64,000 nt of DNA from Saccharibacillus nicotianae (GTDB taxonomy: Bacteria; Bacillota; Bacilli; Paenibacillales; Paenibacillaceae). The notes beneath the pieces were generated by a model. That model searched no databases. It was not told where the DNA came from and saw nothing but the letters and a program-made list of their open reading frames with translations. The stretch is taken from the NCBI RefSeq assembly GCF_042681745.1, contig NZ_JBHUGF010000006.1, forward strand, positions 1 to 64,000. The letters are read 5' to 3'. Positions 33,281-42,200 of the stretch are shown here, in pieces; positions within the stretch are counted from its first letter, which is position 1, and every line of letters begins with the position of its first letter. The translations under genes were made by a program, and so were the position numbers.

Positions 33281-34906
33281 TTATACTTGTACAGGGTACA
33301 TGCGTTCACGCATTTCTTTTACTTCTTTATTTTCCAAGTATTCATCATAGCTCATCATACGATCGATCAGACCTGTTGGTGTGATCTCGATAATACGGTT
33401 AGCAATCGTTTGGATAAACTGATGGTCATGAGAAGTAAGAATAATAGTACCATCAAAATCAGTCAAACCATTATTCAATGCTGTAATAGATTCCAAGTCC
33501 AAGTGATTGGTTGGTTCGTCTAATAGCAATACGTTACCGCCCATCAACATCATACGAGATAACATACAACGTACTTTTTCTCCCCCGGATAAAACGTTCG
33601 CTTTTTTGAGCGCTTCGTCACCTGAGAACAACATACGTCCTAAGAAACCACGTAAGAATGATTCATCTGGATCTTTGGAATACTGACGCAACCAATCTAC
33701 TAATGTATCTTCTACACCATCAAAGTAAGCCGAGTTATCATTCGGGAAATATGCTTGAGACGTAGTAATTCCCCATTGGAATGTACCTGCATCCGGTTCA
33801 ATCTCACCCATCAACAATTGGAATAATGTTGTTTTTGGTAATCCATTTGGCCCTACCAAAGCAATTTTATCACCTTTGTTTACAGTAAACGTTAAGTTGT
33901 CGATTACTTTTTCGCCATCGATTGACTTCGTCAAACCATCTACTAACAATAACTGCTTACCAGCTTCACGTTCACCTTTGAAGTTGATAAATGGATATTT
34001 ACGGTTTGAAGGACGAATATCATCAAGCGTAATTTTGTCGAGCATTTTTTTACGAGAAGTCGCTTGTTTGGACTTGGACTTGTTCGCACTAAAACGCAAG
34101 ATAAACGCTTGTAGTTCTTTAACTTTGTCTTCTTTTTTCTTATTCTGTTCACGACCCAATTGTAGTGCAAGTTGACTGGATTCGTACCAGAAATCATAGT
34201 TACCCACATACATTTGGATTTTACCAAAGTCGATATCGGCAATATGCGTACATACTGTATTTAAGAAGTGACGATCATGGCTGACTACGATAACGGTACC
34301 ATCATAATCGGCTAAGAAATTTTCTAACCAGTGAATCGAGTCGATATCCAAATGGTTGGTAGGCTCATCCAGTAACAGGATATTCGGATGACCGAACAAT
34401 GCTTGCGCCAGCAATACACGAACTTTCTCATTACCGCCAAGCTCTTTCATTAATTTGGATTGCATATCGGTTTTGATATCCAGACCGTTCAACATTTCTG
34501 CTGCTTCGGATTCTGCTTCCCAACCGTTCATTTCAGCGAATTCAGCTTCCAATTCGCCTGCACGCATACCATCTTCATCTGTAAAATCAGCTTTGGCATA
34601 CAATGCATCTTTTTCTTTCATAATATCGTACAGACGCTTGTGACCCATCATAACAGTCTCTAGCACCGGAAATTCATCATATTCAGATTGGTTCTGTTTC
34701 AAAATAGCTAAACGTTCGCCCGGTGTAATATGGACTTCACCCTGGTTAGGCTCAATTTCACCAGAAAGAATTTTTAAAAATGTAGATTTACCTGCACCAT
34801 TCGCACCGATTAGACCATAGCAGTTACCCGGTGTGAACTTGATATTAACATCTTCAAAAAGCGCGCGCTTACCATAGCGAAGCGTGACACCTGTTGTATT
34901 GATCAT
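33281..34906 (-). CDS. ABC-F family ATPase, YbiT/YkpA group, with one degenerate ATP site
   Basis: Started at ATG 34906 the protein has 541 residues, the usual YkpA length, and no membrane segment. NBD1 has Walker A GANGAGKST, a divergent signature ELGGNEKVR and Walker B ILLLDEPTNHLD. NBD2 has Walker A GPNGLPKTT, in which the glycine before lysine is proline, a normal signature LSGGEKVR and Walker B VLLLDEPTNHLD. The two odd motifs belong to the same composite ATP site, so one site looks consensus and the other degenerate. ABC-F proteins act on the ribosome E site. This group is not known for drug resistance. Confidence 0.88.
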   Translation of the reverse strand: MINTTGVTLRYGKRALFEDVNIKFTPGNCYGLIGANGAGKSTFLKILSGEIEPNQGEVHITPGERLAILKQNQSEYDEFPVLETVMMGHKRLYDIMKEKDALYAKADFTDEDGMRAGELEAEFAEMNGWEAESEAAEMLNGLDIKTDMQSKLMKELGGNEKVRVLLAQALFGHPNILLLDEPTNHLDIDSIHWLENFLADYDGTVIVVSHDRHFLNTVCTHIADIDFGKIQMYVGNYDFWYESSQLALQLGREQNKKKEDKVKELQAFILRFSANKSKSKQATSRKKMLDKITLDDIRPSNRKYPFINFKGEREAGKQLLLVDGLTKSIDGEKVIDNLTFTVNKGDKIALVGPNGLPKTTLFQLLMGEIEPDAGTFQWGITTSQAYFPNDNSAYFDGVEDTLVDWLRQYSKDPDESFLRGFLGRMLFSGDEALKKANVLSGGEKVRCMLSRMMLMGGNVLLLDEPTNHLDLESITALNNGLTDFDGTIILTSHDHQFIQTIANRIIEITPTGLIDRMMSYDEYLENKEVKEMRERMYPVQV

Positions 34907-35008
34907 GTATTCATTACCATCCTTATCGTTAGTGAAGTATTTGTTGTAGAACGTGTTGACCTTTATGAAAATAAGCATCGCTGTTTTCATAAAATTGCCG
35001 ATGGCAAT

Positions 35009-35037
35009 AGTATACCACACAACACCATCTAATCGAA
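35009..35037 (-). promoter_or_regulatory. Promoter and leader of the ABC-F gene
   Basis: TTCGAT (35037-35032), a 17-bp spacer and TATACT (35014-35009) on the minus strand give a transcript with about 95 bases of leader. The leader begins with an ATTGCC-ATC-GGCAAT hairpin. The remainder of the 309-base gap (34907-35215) holds only the terminator of the next gene; I saw no leader peptide or attenuator. Confidence 0.5.
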
Positions 35038-35133
35038 CAGCAGTATTGAGGAAACTGGAAAAAATGTGCTGGAATATTTGAAGCTCGTATCACCTTTAGC
35101 TATGACTCAATCTGCTATTATCATCAATCAAAG

Positions 35134-35169
35134 CAAAAAAACCGTTTAACTTGAAATCAGTTAAACGGT
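35134..35169 (-). terminator. Terminator after the metallo-hydrolase gene
   Basis: ACCGTTTAAC and GTTAAACGGT form a perfect 10-bp stem followed by T7 on the minus strand. Confidence 0.92.
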
Positions 35170-35215
35170 GAATGACGTATTCTTGACTACTATTCTATCT
35201 ATACATGTATTCTTT

Positions 35216-36235
35216 CTATACCTTATCGATGTATTGCTTAGACTGAGCATTGCCATGCACAATAAGAGTTTCCCCATGAGCTAACACACGAATACGTTCT
35301 TCGTCGATCTCAAGACGTTGGCGTTCTGCTTCTAATCGATCTAACGCTTCACGAGCAGTATCATCAGCCAGACGGAATGTGCCATAGTGCATCGGAATCA
35401 TCGTCTCCGCTTGTACATCGCCAAAAGCACGAAGCGCTTCTTCGGGTGTCGTATGTTGAGAACTCATAAACCATTCTGGTTCATATGCTCCTATTGGCAT
35501 CAATGTAATATGAATCTTGTAGCGCTTGCCTATTTCTGTGAATCCCGGAAAATAACCACTATCTCCAGCAAAATATATCGTCGGTGGTACTTTTTCTTCT
35601 ATAGAATGATGAGCCGGATGCTCTGCCTGTTCTGAACTCACAGGATGATGCACCGGTTCTATAATATAACCGCCCCAGTGAGATGTATTGGTATCTAATA
35701 ATGTGCGCCGACTCCAATGCTGAGTCGGAACAAAAGTAATATTGATCTCACCTACTTTAAATGTCTCCCACCACTGCATTTCATGACAACGTGCAAATCC
35801 TTTACGTTTCATTTTGGCTTTGAGTCCTTGTGGAACAATAATCAGTGTTGAACTGCGATAAAGCTGGCGAATTGAGCTAATATGCATATGATCGTAATGG
35901 GCATGAGAAAGTAAAATAATATCGATCGGAGGTACATCCACAATCGGAATCCCGGGCTGTCCTATTCTTTTTTGAAAACCCATTCGACTTGCCCATACCG
36001 GATCAGTAACGATATTCAATCCTTCATATTGGATAAAGAAGGTAGAATGTCCTACCCATGTAATCGAAGCATCTTCACGATTATGATGTAAATAATCGAT
36101 CTCAGGTGGATGATTAGGCACTACATAAGAATGGTCTTTGTTTTTGAGTCGTCGTTCTTCACGCCATTGCCGTAGTTGTTTGAGCGTCTTATCTGTACTG
36201 ACATTATCCATATTGTTATAGCGAATCTTCGGCAT
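35216..36235 (-). CDS. Metallo-beta-lactamase-fold hydrolase, NAPE-PLD/UlaG-like
   Basis: The 339-residue protein has an N-terminal helical lead of about 55 residues. ITWVGHSTFFIQYEGLNIVTDPVWA follows, then the metal site LLSHAHYDHMH (HxHxDH), H in PTQHWSRR, D in YFAGDSGYFPGF and the final H in MIPMHYGTFRL. This order, with the GHST and TDPV motifs, is that of the NAPE-PLD-like/UlaG-like branch, whose members hydrolyse phosphodiesters or lactones. A His-rich insertion (residues 225-243) may be a flexible loop. The gene is monocistronic with its own terminator. Confidence 0.85.
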   Translation of the reverse strand: MPKIRYNNMDNVSTDKTLKQLRQWREERRLKNKDHSYVVPNHPPEIDYLHHNREDASITWVGHSTFFIQYEGLNIVTDPVWASRMGFQKRIGQPGIPIVDVPPIDIILLSHAHYDHMHISSIRQLYRSSTLIIVPQGLKAKMKRKGFARCHEMQWWETFKVGEINITFVPTQHWSRRTLLDTNTSHWGGYIIEPVHHPVSSEQAEHPAHHSIEEKVPPTIYFAGDSGYFPGFTEIGKRYKIHITLMPIGAYEPEWFMSSQHTTPEEALRAFGDVQAETMIPMHYGTFRLADDTAREALDRLEAERQRLEIDEERIRVLAHGETLIVHGNAQSKQYIDKV

Positions 36236-36363
36236 GTGCTACTCACTCTCCTTAGCGCTTTTCTTTTTCCACTATTACCCTATTTTCAAAAAAGCGTATC
36301 AAAACACACTTTCCCAATCATAGATACAATAGGCAAAAAAACACTAATCAGAACGTAATTATA

Positions 36364-37140
36364 TTACTGACCTACGCCTATCGGAATCAGGTGTAATCCT
36401 GCTTCGAGATCACGTCTTACCAGCACTTCGACACCATAGATATCACGAATCAGCTCGGTAGTGATCATGTCTGTAGGCAATCCGCTAGCTACAATAGAAC
36501 CTGCTTTCATCGCAATCAGATGATGACTGTACCGAATCGCTTGATTGATATCATGTAATACCATCACAATCGTCAGTTGATGTTGTTCATTAAGACGATG
36601 AATCAATTCCATAATCTCTAACTGATAATACATATCTAGATATGTCGTAGGTTCATCGAGAAAAAGAATTGGTGTACGCTGTGCGAGTGCCATAGCAATC
36701 CACACCCGTTGCTGTTCTCCACCCGATAATTGATCCAGTGTACTAAACCTTTTCGCTTGCAAATTAGTACAATTGAGCGCCCACTCGATCGCTTGCTCAT
36801 CTTCTTCTTGTGAACTGCTAAATAGTGTACGGTGCGGTAATCGCCCAAAACTAACCAGCTTTTCGATCGTAAGATCGGTAGGAGCTTCATTTTGCTGATG
36901 TACTACAGCTAATTTGCGTGCTAGTTCTTTCGGTTTGTACTGAGCGATTGTTTTGCCATCGAGTATGACTTGCCCGAGACGCGGTACAACATTGTTGGAC
37001 ATCACATGCAGTAATGTAGACTTGCCACATCCATTCGGCCCAATAATAGTAGTGATTTTACCATGTTGGATCTGAGCATTCACTTGATGCAGTCGATCAA
37101 TACGACGATCATACGAAAAAGTAATATCATTAACGTCCAT
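36364..37140 (-). CDS. Heme/siderophore ABC transporter ATPase (first importer)
   Basis: The 258-residue protein has Walker A GPNGCGKST, Q-loop AVVHQQNEAP, signature LSGGEQQRVW, Walker B ILFLDEPT and the switch histidine in MVLHDINQA, as in FhuC/FecE-type ATPases. I use ATG 37140, 11 bases after AAGGAG; a GTG at 37152 is too close to that site. It overlaps the permease gene by 11 bases and closes the long minus-strand heme operon. Confidence 0.88.
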   Translation of the reverse strand: MDVNDITFSYDRRIDRLHQVNAQIQHGKITTIIGPNGCGKSTLLHVMSNNVVPRLGQVILDGKTIAQYKPKELARKLAVVHQQNEAPTDLTIEKLVSFGRLPHRTLFSSSQEEDEQAIEWALNCTNLQAKRFSTLDQLSGGEQQRVWIAMALAQRTPILFLDEPTTYLDMYYQLEIMELIHRLNEQHQLTIVMVLHDINQAIRYSHHLIAMKAGSIVASGLPTDMITTELIRDIYGVEVLVRRDLEAGLHLIPIGVGQ

Positions 37141-38194
37141 AGATACGGTCACTCCTTGTAATGAGGAAAATCAGAAAAGGCCCGCCAATGACTGCCATAA
37201 TAATCGAAGCTGGAATTTCGTTAGGAGCCAGTACGGTTCGCCCGAGCGTATCAGCAAGCAATAACAATAACGCCCCTGCAACTGCGGAAAAAGGAATCAA
37301 CCACTTATGATCAGACCCAACAAGCTGGCGTGCAATATGAGGAATCAACAATCCGATAAAAACAATCACTCCTGCAATAGCTGTTGCTGTTGCCGCCAAA
37401 ATTACAGCAATTACAGAGATAATTAAACGAGCACGAGTCACATGTAGACCTAGATTTTTGGCTGTTTTTTCTTGTAACGCTAGAAAGTTGCACCATGAAT
37501 ATACGAGCATTGCAAGAATCAATCCAATACCGCCATATAACAAAATAATCTCTACATCGACCCACTTTTTCATCGCTAATGTAGACGTAGTCACCTGATT
37601 AATACTGGTCACTGCATAACTTCCCCGATAATTAAACGATTGCCCGAGCCCTGAAAAGATCGCGTTCACTGCTACACCGATCAATATCAATCGAATCGGA
37701 TGCAGTCCAGATTTCCATGAAAATCCGTATACCATAAGACAAGCGAGTGCCCCTCCAAAAAACGAAAATAAAGGCATCCAAAAATACAAAGTTGGAAATA
37801 CAGTCACAGCAACTAAAGAAACCAAAGCCGCTCCTGAAGATATACCGATCACTCCTGAATCTGCTAATGGATTCTTCATAACGGCTTGCAATAAAACGCC
37901 AGCTACTGCCAATGCTGCTCCTGCCATCATCGCTACAATAATACGTGGAAGTCGTAAATCTCGAACTACATTGACCTGATTATCAGTGCCTGTCCATAAC
38001 CCTTGTATTAATTGCCAAGCACTGACTTTGAGACTACCGGTCATTGCTGAAAATAACACAACTCCGAGCAAAAGCAAGCATACTACCATAAAGCTCCATA
38101 GGCGCTTACGATTCTGACGCATATAAGCAGGTTGATGAGATCCTTTGTATTCAGTTTCTTTTTGCATGTATGTTGTAGATGGTTTAGGTATCAT
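37130..38194 (-). CDS. FecCD-family heme ABC transporter permease (first importer)
   Basis: The 354-residue protein has an N-terminal cytoplasmic stretch of about 35 residues. About ten helices with FecCD/BtuC motifs follow: LRLPRIIVAMMAGAALAVAGVLLQAVMKNPLADSGVIGISSGAAL, then GVIVFIGLLIPHIARQLVGSDHKWLIPFSA and a late DTLGR. It forms the membrane channel that works with the lipoprotein encoded next to it. Two in-frame ATGs (38203 and 38194) are possible; the second has GAAGG 9 bases upstream. The gene lies 24 bases after the lipoprotein gene. Confidence 0.88.
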   Translation of the reverse strand: MIPKPSTTYMQKETEYKGSHQPAYMRQNRKRLWSFMVVCLLLLGVVLFSAMTGSLKVSAWQLIQGLWTGTDNQVNVVRDLRLPRIIVAMMAGAALAVAGVLLQAVMKNPLADSGVIGISSGAALVSLVAVTVFPTLYFWMPLFSFFGGALACLMVYGFSWKSGLHPIRLILIGVAVNAIFSGLGQSFNYRGSYAVTSINQVTTSTLAMKKWVDVEIILLYGGIGLILAMLVYSWCNFLALQEKTAKNLGLHVTRARLIISVIAVILAATATAIAGVIVFIGLLIPHIARQLVGSDHKWLIPFSAVAGALLLLLADTLGRTVLAPNEIPASIIMAVIGGPFLIFLITRSDRIYGR

Positions 38195-38218
38195 TAGTAA
38201 CATCCTTCATATGATTGA

Positions 38219-39115
38219 TTAAGAGGAAGGGTACATCATTTTCAATAATTCATCTAACGCTTGAGGAGCGGAAAGACTTGCAGTCGTACCAAATAAAGGC
38301 TCTGGTAGATCATAGACCTGCCCTGTTTTAACAGCATTAAAATGCTTCCAAATATCATTACTTTTGAAATCTTCGTCAAACATCTTAACGACTTCTTCTG
38401 GCATTCCATGAGCTGCTCGCAAAATAATATCTGGATTCGATTGTTGCAAATATTCAGTATTTGAGGCTAAGTATTCTACACTTTCTCCTTGCACAATATT
38501 GGTTCCCCCTGCAATCTTGACCAGATCACCAATATATGAATGTTCGGTAGCGACTAAATAACTGCCCGGCACACCTAGCAAAATTAATACTTTAGGCGAC
38601 TTTTTGCCTGCAACTGCTTTTTTTACTTGGGCTACTTTGGCATCCAGTTCACCTGTAATTTCTTGCGCTTTGGCTACTCGATCAAATTGGGTTCCCATTT
38701 TTAAAATTTCATTTTCCATTTTTTGTAAACTTTCAAAATCTAAAAATTCTGCATTCATATTCAAATCTTTGAATTTAGGCTCTAAATCATATTGAAGCGT
38801 AGTGACAGATAATACATCTGTTGGTTGTAGAGATAATACTTTTTCCATATCAGGGCTCATTGGATTACCGACATCTGGAATATCTTTATATTGTGCAGGT
38901 AATGTTTTGGTACTGGTTGGTTTGCCGACTAAAGGAAGATCGAGTGCAGACATAATTTCAGTAATCGCTACAGTGGTAGCAACAATTCGCGCAGATGAAG
39001 CTGTACCTGTTGCAGCTGTGCTGGTTGGTGGTGATTGTTCTGCTCTGGCACCTGTAGAACATCCTGCTAATACAAGAACAATCACCAACAGCCAGGCTGT
39101 ATATTTTATATTCAC
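38219..39115 (-). CDS. isdE: Heme-binding lipoprotein of an ABC importer, IsdE-like
   Basis: The 298-residue product starts at GTG 6 bases after GAGGGG. A lipobox, VLAGC, at residues 15-19 anchors it to the membrane. Two periplasmic-binding-type lobes are joined by the long helix KMENEILKMGTQFDRVAKAQEI. S. aureus IsdE holds heme with a methionine and a histidine. Candidates here are the Met residues of VGNPMSPDMEK and the His of AAHGMPEEV. It follows the nine-NEAT gene in the same operon, which makes heme the likely ligand. Confidence 0.87.
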   Translation of the reverse strand: MNIKYTAWLLVIVLVLAGCSTGARAEQSPPTSTAATGTASSARIVATTVAITEIMSALDLPLVGKPTSTKTLPAQYKDIPDVGNPMSPDMEKVLSLQPTDVLSVTTLQYDLEPKFKDLNMNAEFLDFESLQKMENEILKMGTQFDRVAKAQEITGELDAKVAQVKKAVAGKKSPKVLILLGVPGSYLVATEHSYIGDLVKIAGGTNIVQGESVEYLASNTEYLQQSNPDIILRAAHGMPEEVVKMFDEDFKSNDIWKHFNAVKTGQVYDLPEPLFGTTASLSAPQALDELLKMMYPSS

Positions 39116-39157
39116 TGGTTTCCCCTCTTTCCATAAATTGTCCCTTTAAATGCCTAC

Positions 39158-39185
39158 AAGTCCTGGCACAATTGCACCAAGACTT
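39158..39185 (-). other. Intercistronic hairpin between the nine-NEAT gene and isdE
   Basis: AAGTCTTGGTGC and GTGCCAGGACTT pair over 12 bp (three G-U) with the tetraloop AATT on the minus strand. No T tract follows, so it is more likely an mRNA-stabilising or processing element than a terminator. Confidence 0.7.
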
Positions 39186-39212
39186 ACAGACTTTATCATG
39201 ACATTGATCGAG

Positions 39213-42200
39213 TTACTGCTTTTTCTTACTTGATAGATCAAATTGGAATTGGACAGTGTACCAGTGATCATAAGCGACACCACCGATAACTAATCCTGGC
39301 ACAATAACATGGGTGTATGCACTGATTTTTTGAGATAAATCGTTCACTTCAAACTGCACTACACGCTGATCTCCAGATGTGGATATCACTTCAACATCTT
39401 GTAAAGTGCCATTTTGCTTCACTTGCAATACTGGCATCCAGCTACTTTTATCAAGTGTAATTTGAGCAAATGTTTTGCCATCTTTTTCGATTAAAGTTGC
39501 TTTTTTGTCTACATAATCGTTCATAACAGACAATTCACCACTTTGGTTTTTGTATACTTTATAAGCAATCGTATATTTTTGTTCGGGTGTAGCTTGCACT
39601 TCTGTTATTGGATTGCTTGGTGGTGTTGATACTGTCGGTTGTGTGTCTTGAACCGGTGCTGTTACTGCTTCTTCCACTCTATCTGCTTGAAGTGTATTGC
39701 GATCAAATATGATTTGTCCGCCTATTTTCTCATTGTTCATATACTGATCTGGAATAGACACTTGACTGAAAATACTTAATTTTTGATCCAGATTAGGCAC
39801 TTCAAATGTAACAGTACGGGCATTACTTGTAGCTGTTACCATTGTTGGATCGGTATATTTGCCTGCAAAATCGGTCTGAAACTTAGGTACAGCCTGACTA
39901 TTGTTGATTGTGATAGTAGCATAGACTTTGCCCTCTTTTGCCGTCAGATGAGCTGTCTGATCTACATAATCTGTCAGTACAGAATCTTGTTCACTACCAT
40001 TTTGTAAAATACGATATGAAGCAGTATACTCGCCATCTGCTATATTATTATTTCCTTTTTCTGTGACTGCTGTTGAATCTGTATTGTCTTTGGTCACATT
40101 AGCAGTATCGAATTTAAATTCAAAATCGTATATCGTTTCGTTAGCATTTTCATTATCAGCAGAAGTGCTAGCGATACTTACGCCGCTAGTGGTTACTAAT
40201 TGGGCTGGAATATTCTTTTTGAAGTCAGCTACACTGAAACGTACAGTTTTGGTATTCGCTTGTTCATCAGTGGCTGTCACTTCGGCATCTTGATATGTTC
40301 CATTTTCGCTTACACGTAAAGTTTTTACTTCTTTGGCATCTTGAAGTGTAACAAAAACATAACGTTGATCATTTTCAACTACGAATTGAGCAGGTTGATC
40401 TTTCGCTAAAAAACGCTGCACAGGTGAGATTGCACCGGATGCTGAATTAGGCACGACTACCTGGAAAGGCATTTTATATTTACCATTGCTTAACTTGTCA
40501 TAATCTAATGGAATGATTGGTGTAGTTGTTGCTGAATCTTTGGGTTCTTCATACGATCCCAATGATCCAAATTTGAAATCAACATTGTAGGTATGATCAT
40601 AAGTAACTCCACCGATTTCAAGTCCGGGTACAACAACATGCGTGTTTACTACGATTGTCTCTGACAAGTCTTTCACTGCAAATTGAACGACACGTTGATT
40701 CCCACTTGTTGAAATGACTTGTGCATCAGTACCGCCTACTTTAAATGTTTTGATCCAATCGCTTTCTTTTAAAGTAATTTGGACATATAGCTTACCTCCA
40801 CGTTTGATAACCGTTGCTGGATGTAATACATATTCGTTCATCACAGATACTTCTTTTTCTTTAAACTTATACGCTATAAAGCTAGCGCTATATTTCCCGT
40901 CTGCAACTTCAGTCGGGTTGGTTGGTACAGTCGGTGTAGTAGGTTCTTCTGGCGTGCCAGGTACCACCGTCATATTGGCTAGATCGAATTGAAGACGAAT
41001 CGGATAATCGGCTTCATATACTGAACCTGCATATGCTGTTTTGATATGCACTTGAGCATGTAGCGGACTACTCAAATTCGTTACTGGGAAGGTAACGATT
41101 CTTGTATTGTTTGTGGTATCTTCGCTAATGATCTGGGTATCGGTAAGTGTGCCATTTTGATCTGTTTTGAAAGCAGTGATTACTGAACTATCTTTTATCA
41201 CTTTTAGAGTAGCTTGATAGTTCCCATCGATTGCAGTCAAGGTCACGTTAGAATCAAAATAATTACCCATTGTTGATACAGCATCTGATGTCGATTTCAA
41301 TGTAGACATCGGTATACGATACGTTCCATTTTCGAGTACTACAGGTGTTGGTACGGTTGGTGTTGTCGGTTCAGGCAATTGAGTCTCATCAAATTTGAAT
41401 TGAATGGTATAGTAATGATCATAATTGAGTTCAAATTCAGGCGGAATCACCACATGTGTATATGCATTTAAAACAGGATTCGCCTTTGATAAATGATTCA
41501 CTTCAAATTGAATAACTCTAGTATTTGCTACTGAATCGGTCGAAATGACAGTGACATCGGTATAATTTTTTCCACCGTTACCGTCGACTTGTAATGACTT
41601 GATCCAAGCGCTATTTTTAAGTGTAAGCTGGATATACTTTTTCTCGTCTTTGGTAATCAATGTAGCTGGTTTTACCACATATTTATCCATTACCGATATT
41701 TCACTACTATTGTCTTTGAATACCTGATAATTAATGTTGGTGCTACTATCTGGAACAGGCAGGATAACCGGAGCAATACTGGTCGTATCGAATTTGAAAC
41801 GAATTGGATAATCAGCTTCGTATACTGAACCTGCATATGCTGTTTTGATATGCACTTGAGCTTTGACAATTTGTTCCAAACTATCGATAGGGAACGTAAC
41901 GATTCGCGTATTTGCTGTTGAATCTGCGCTCACAATCGTTGTTTCAGTTAAAACTTCATTGGATTCTGTTTTTAAAGAAGTGATCACTGAACTGTCTTTG
42001 ACAATATTCATGATTACTTTGTACTGACCATCTTTAGCAACGATTGTTGCTGGATTACCAAAGTAATTAGCCATTGAAGAAGAATCATCTGTTTTTTCTT
42101 TTAGCGTAGCAACTTTCAGACTGTACTGCCCGTCTGCTAATGTTAATGGAATCGACGCTTTATCAAAATGAAATTGAACGGTATACCATTGATCATAAGC

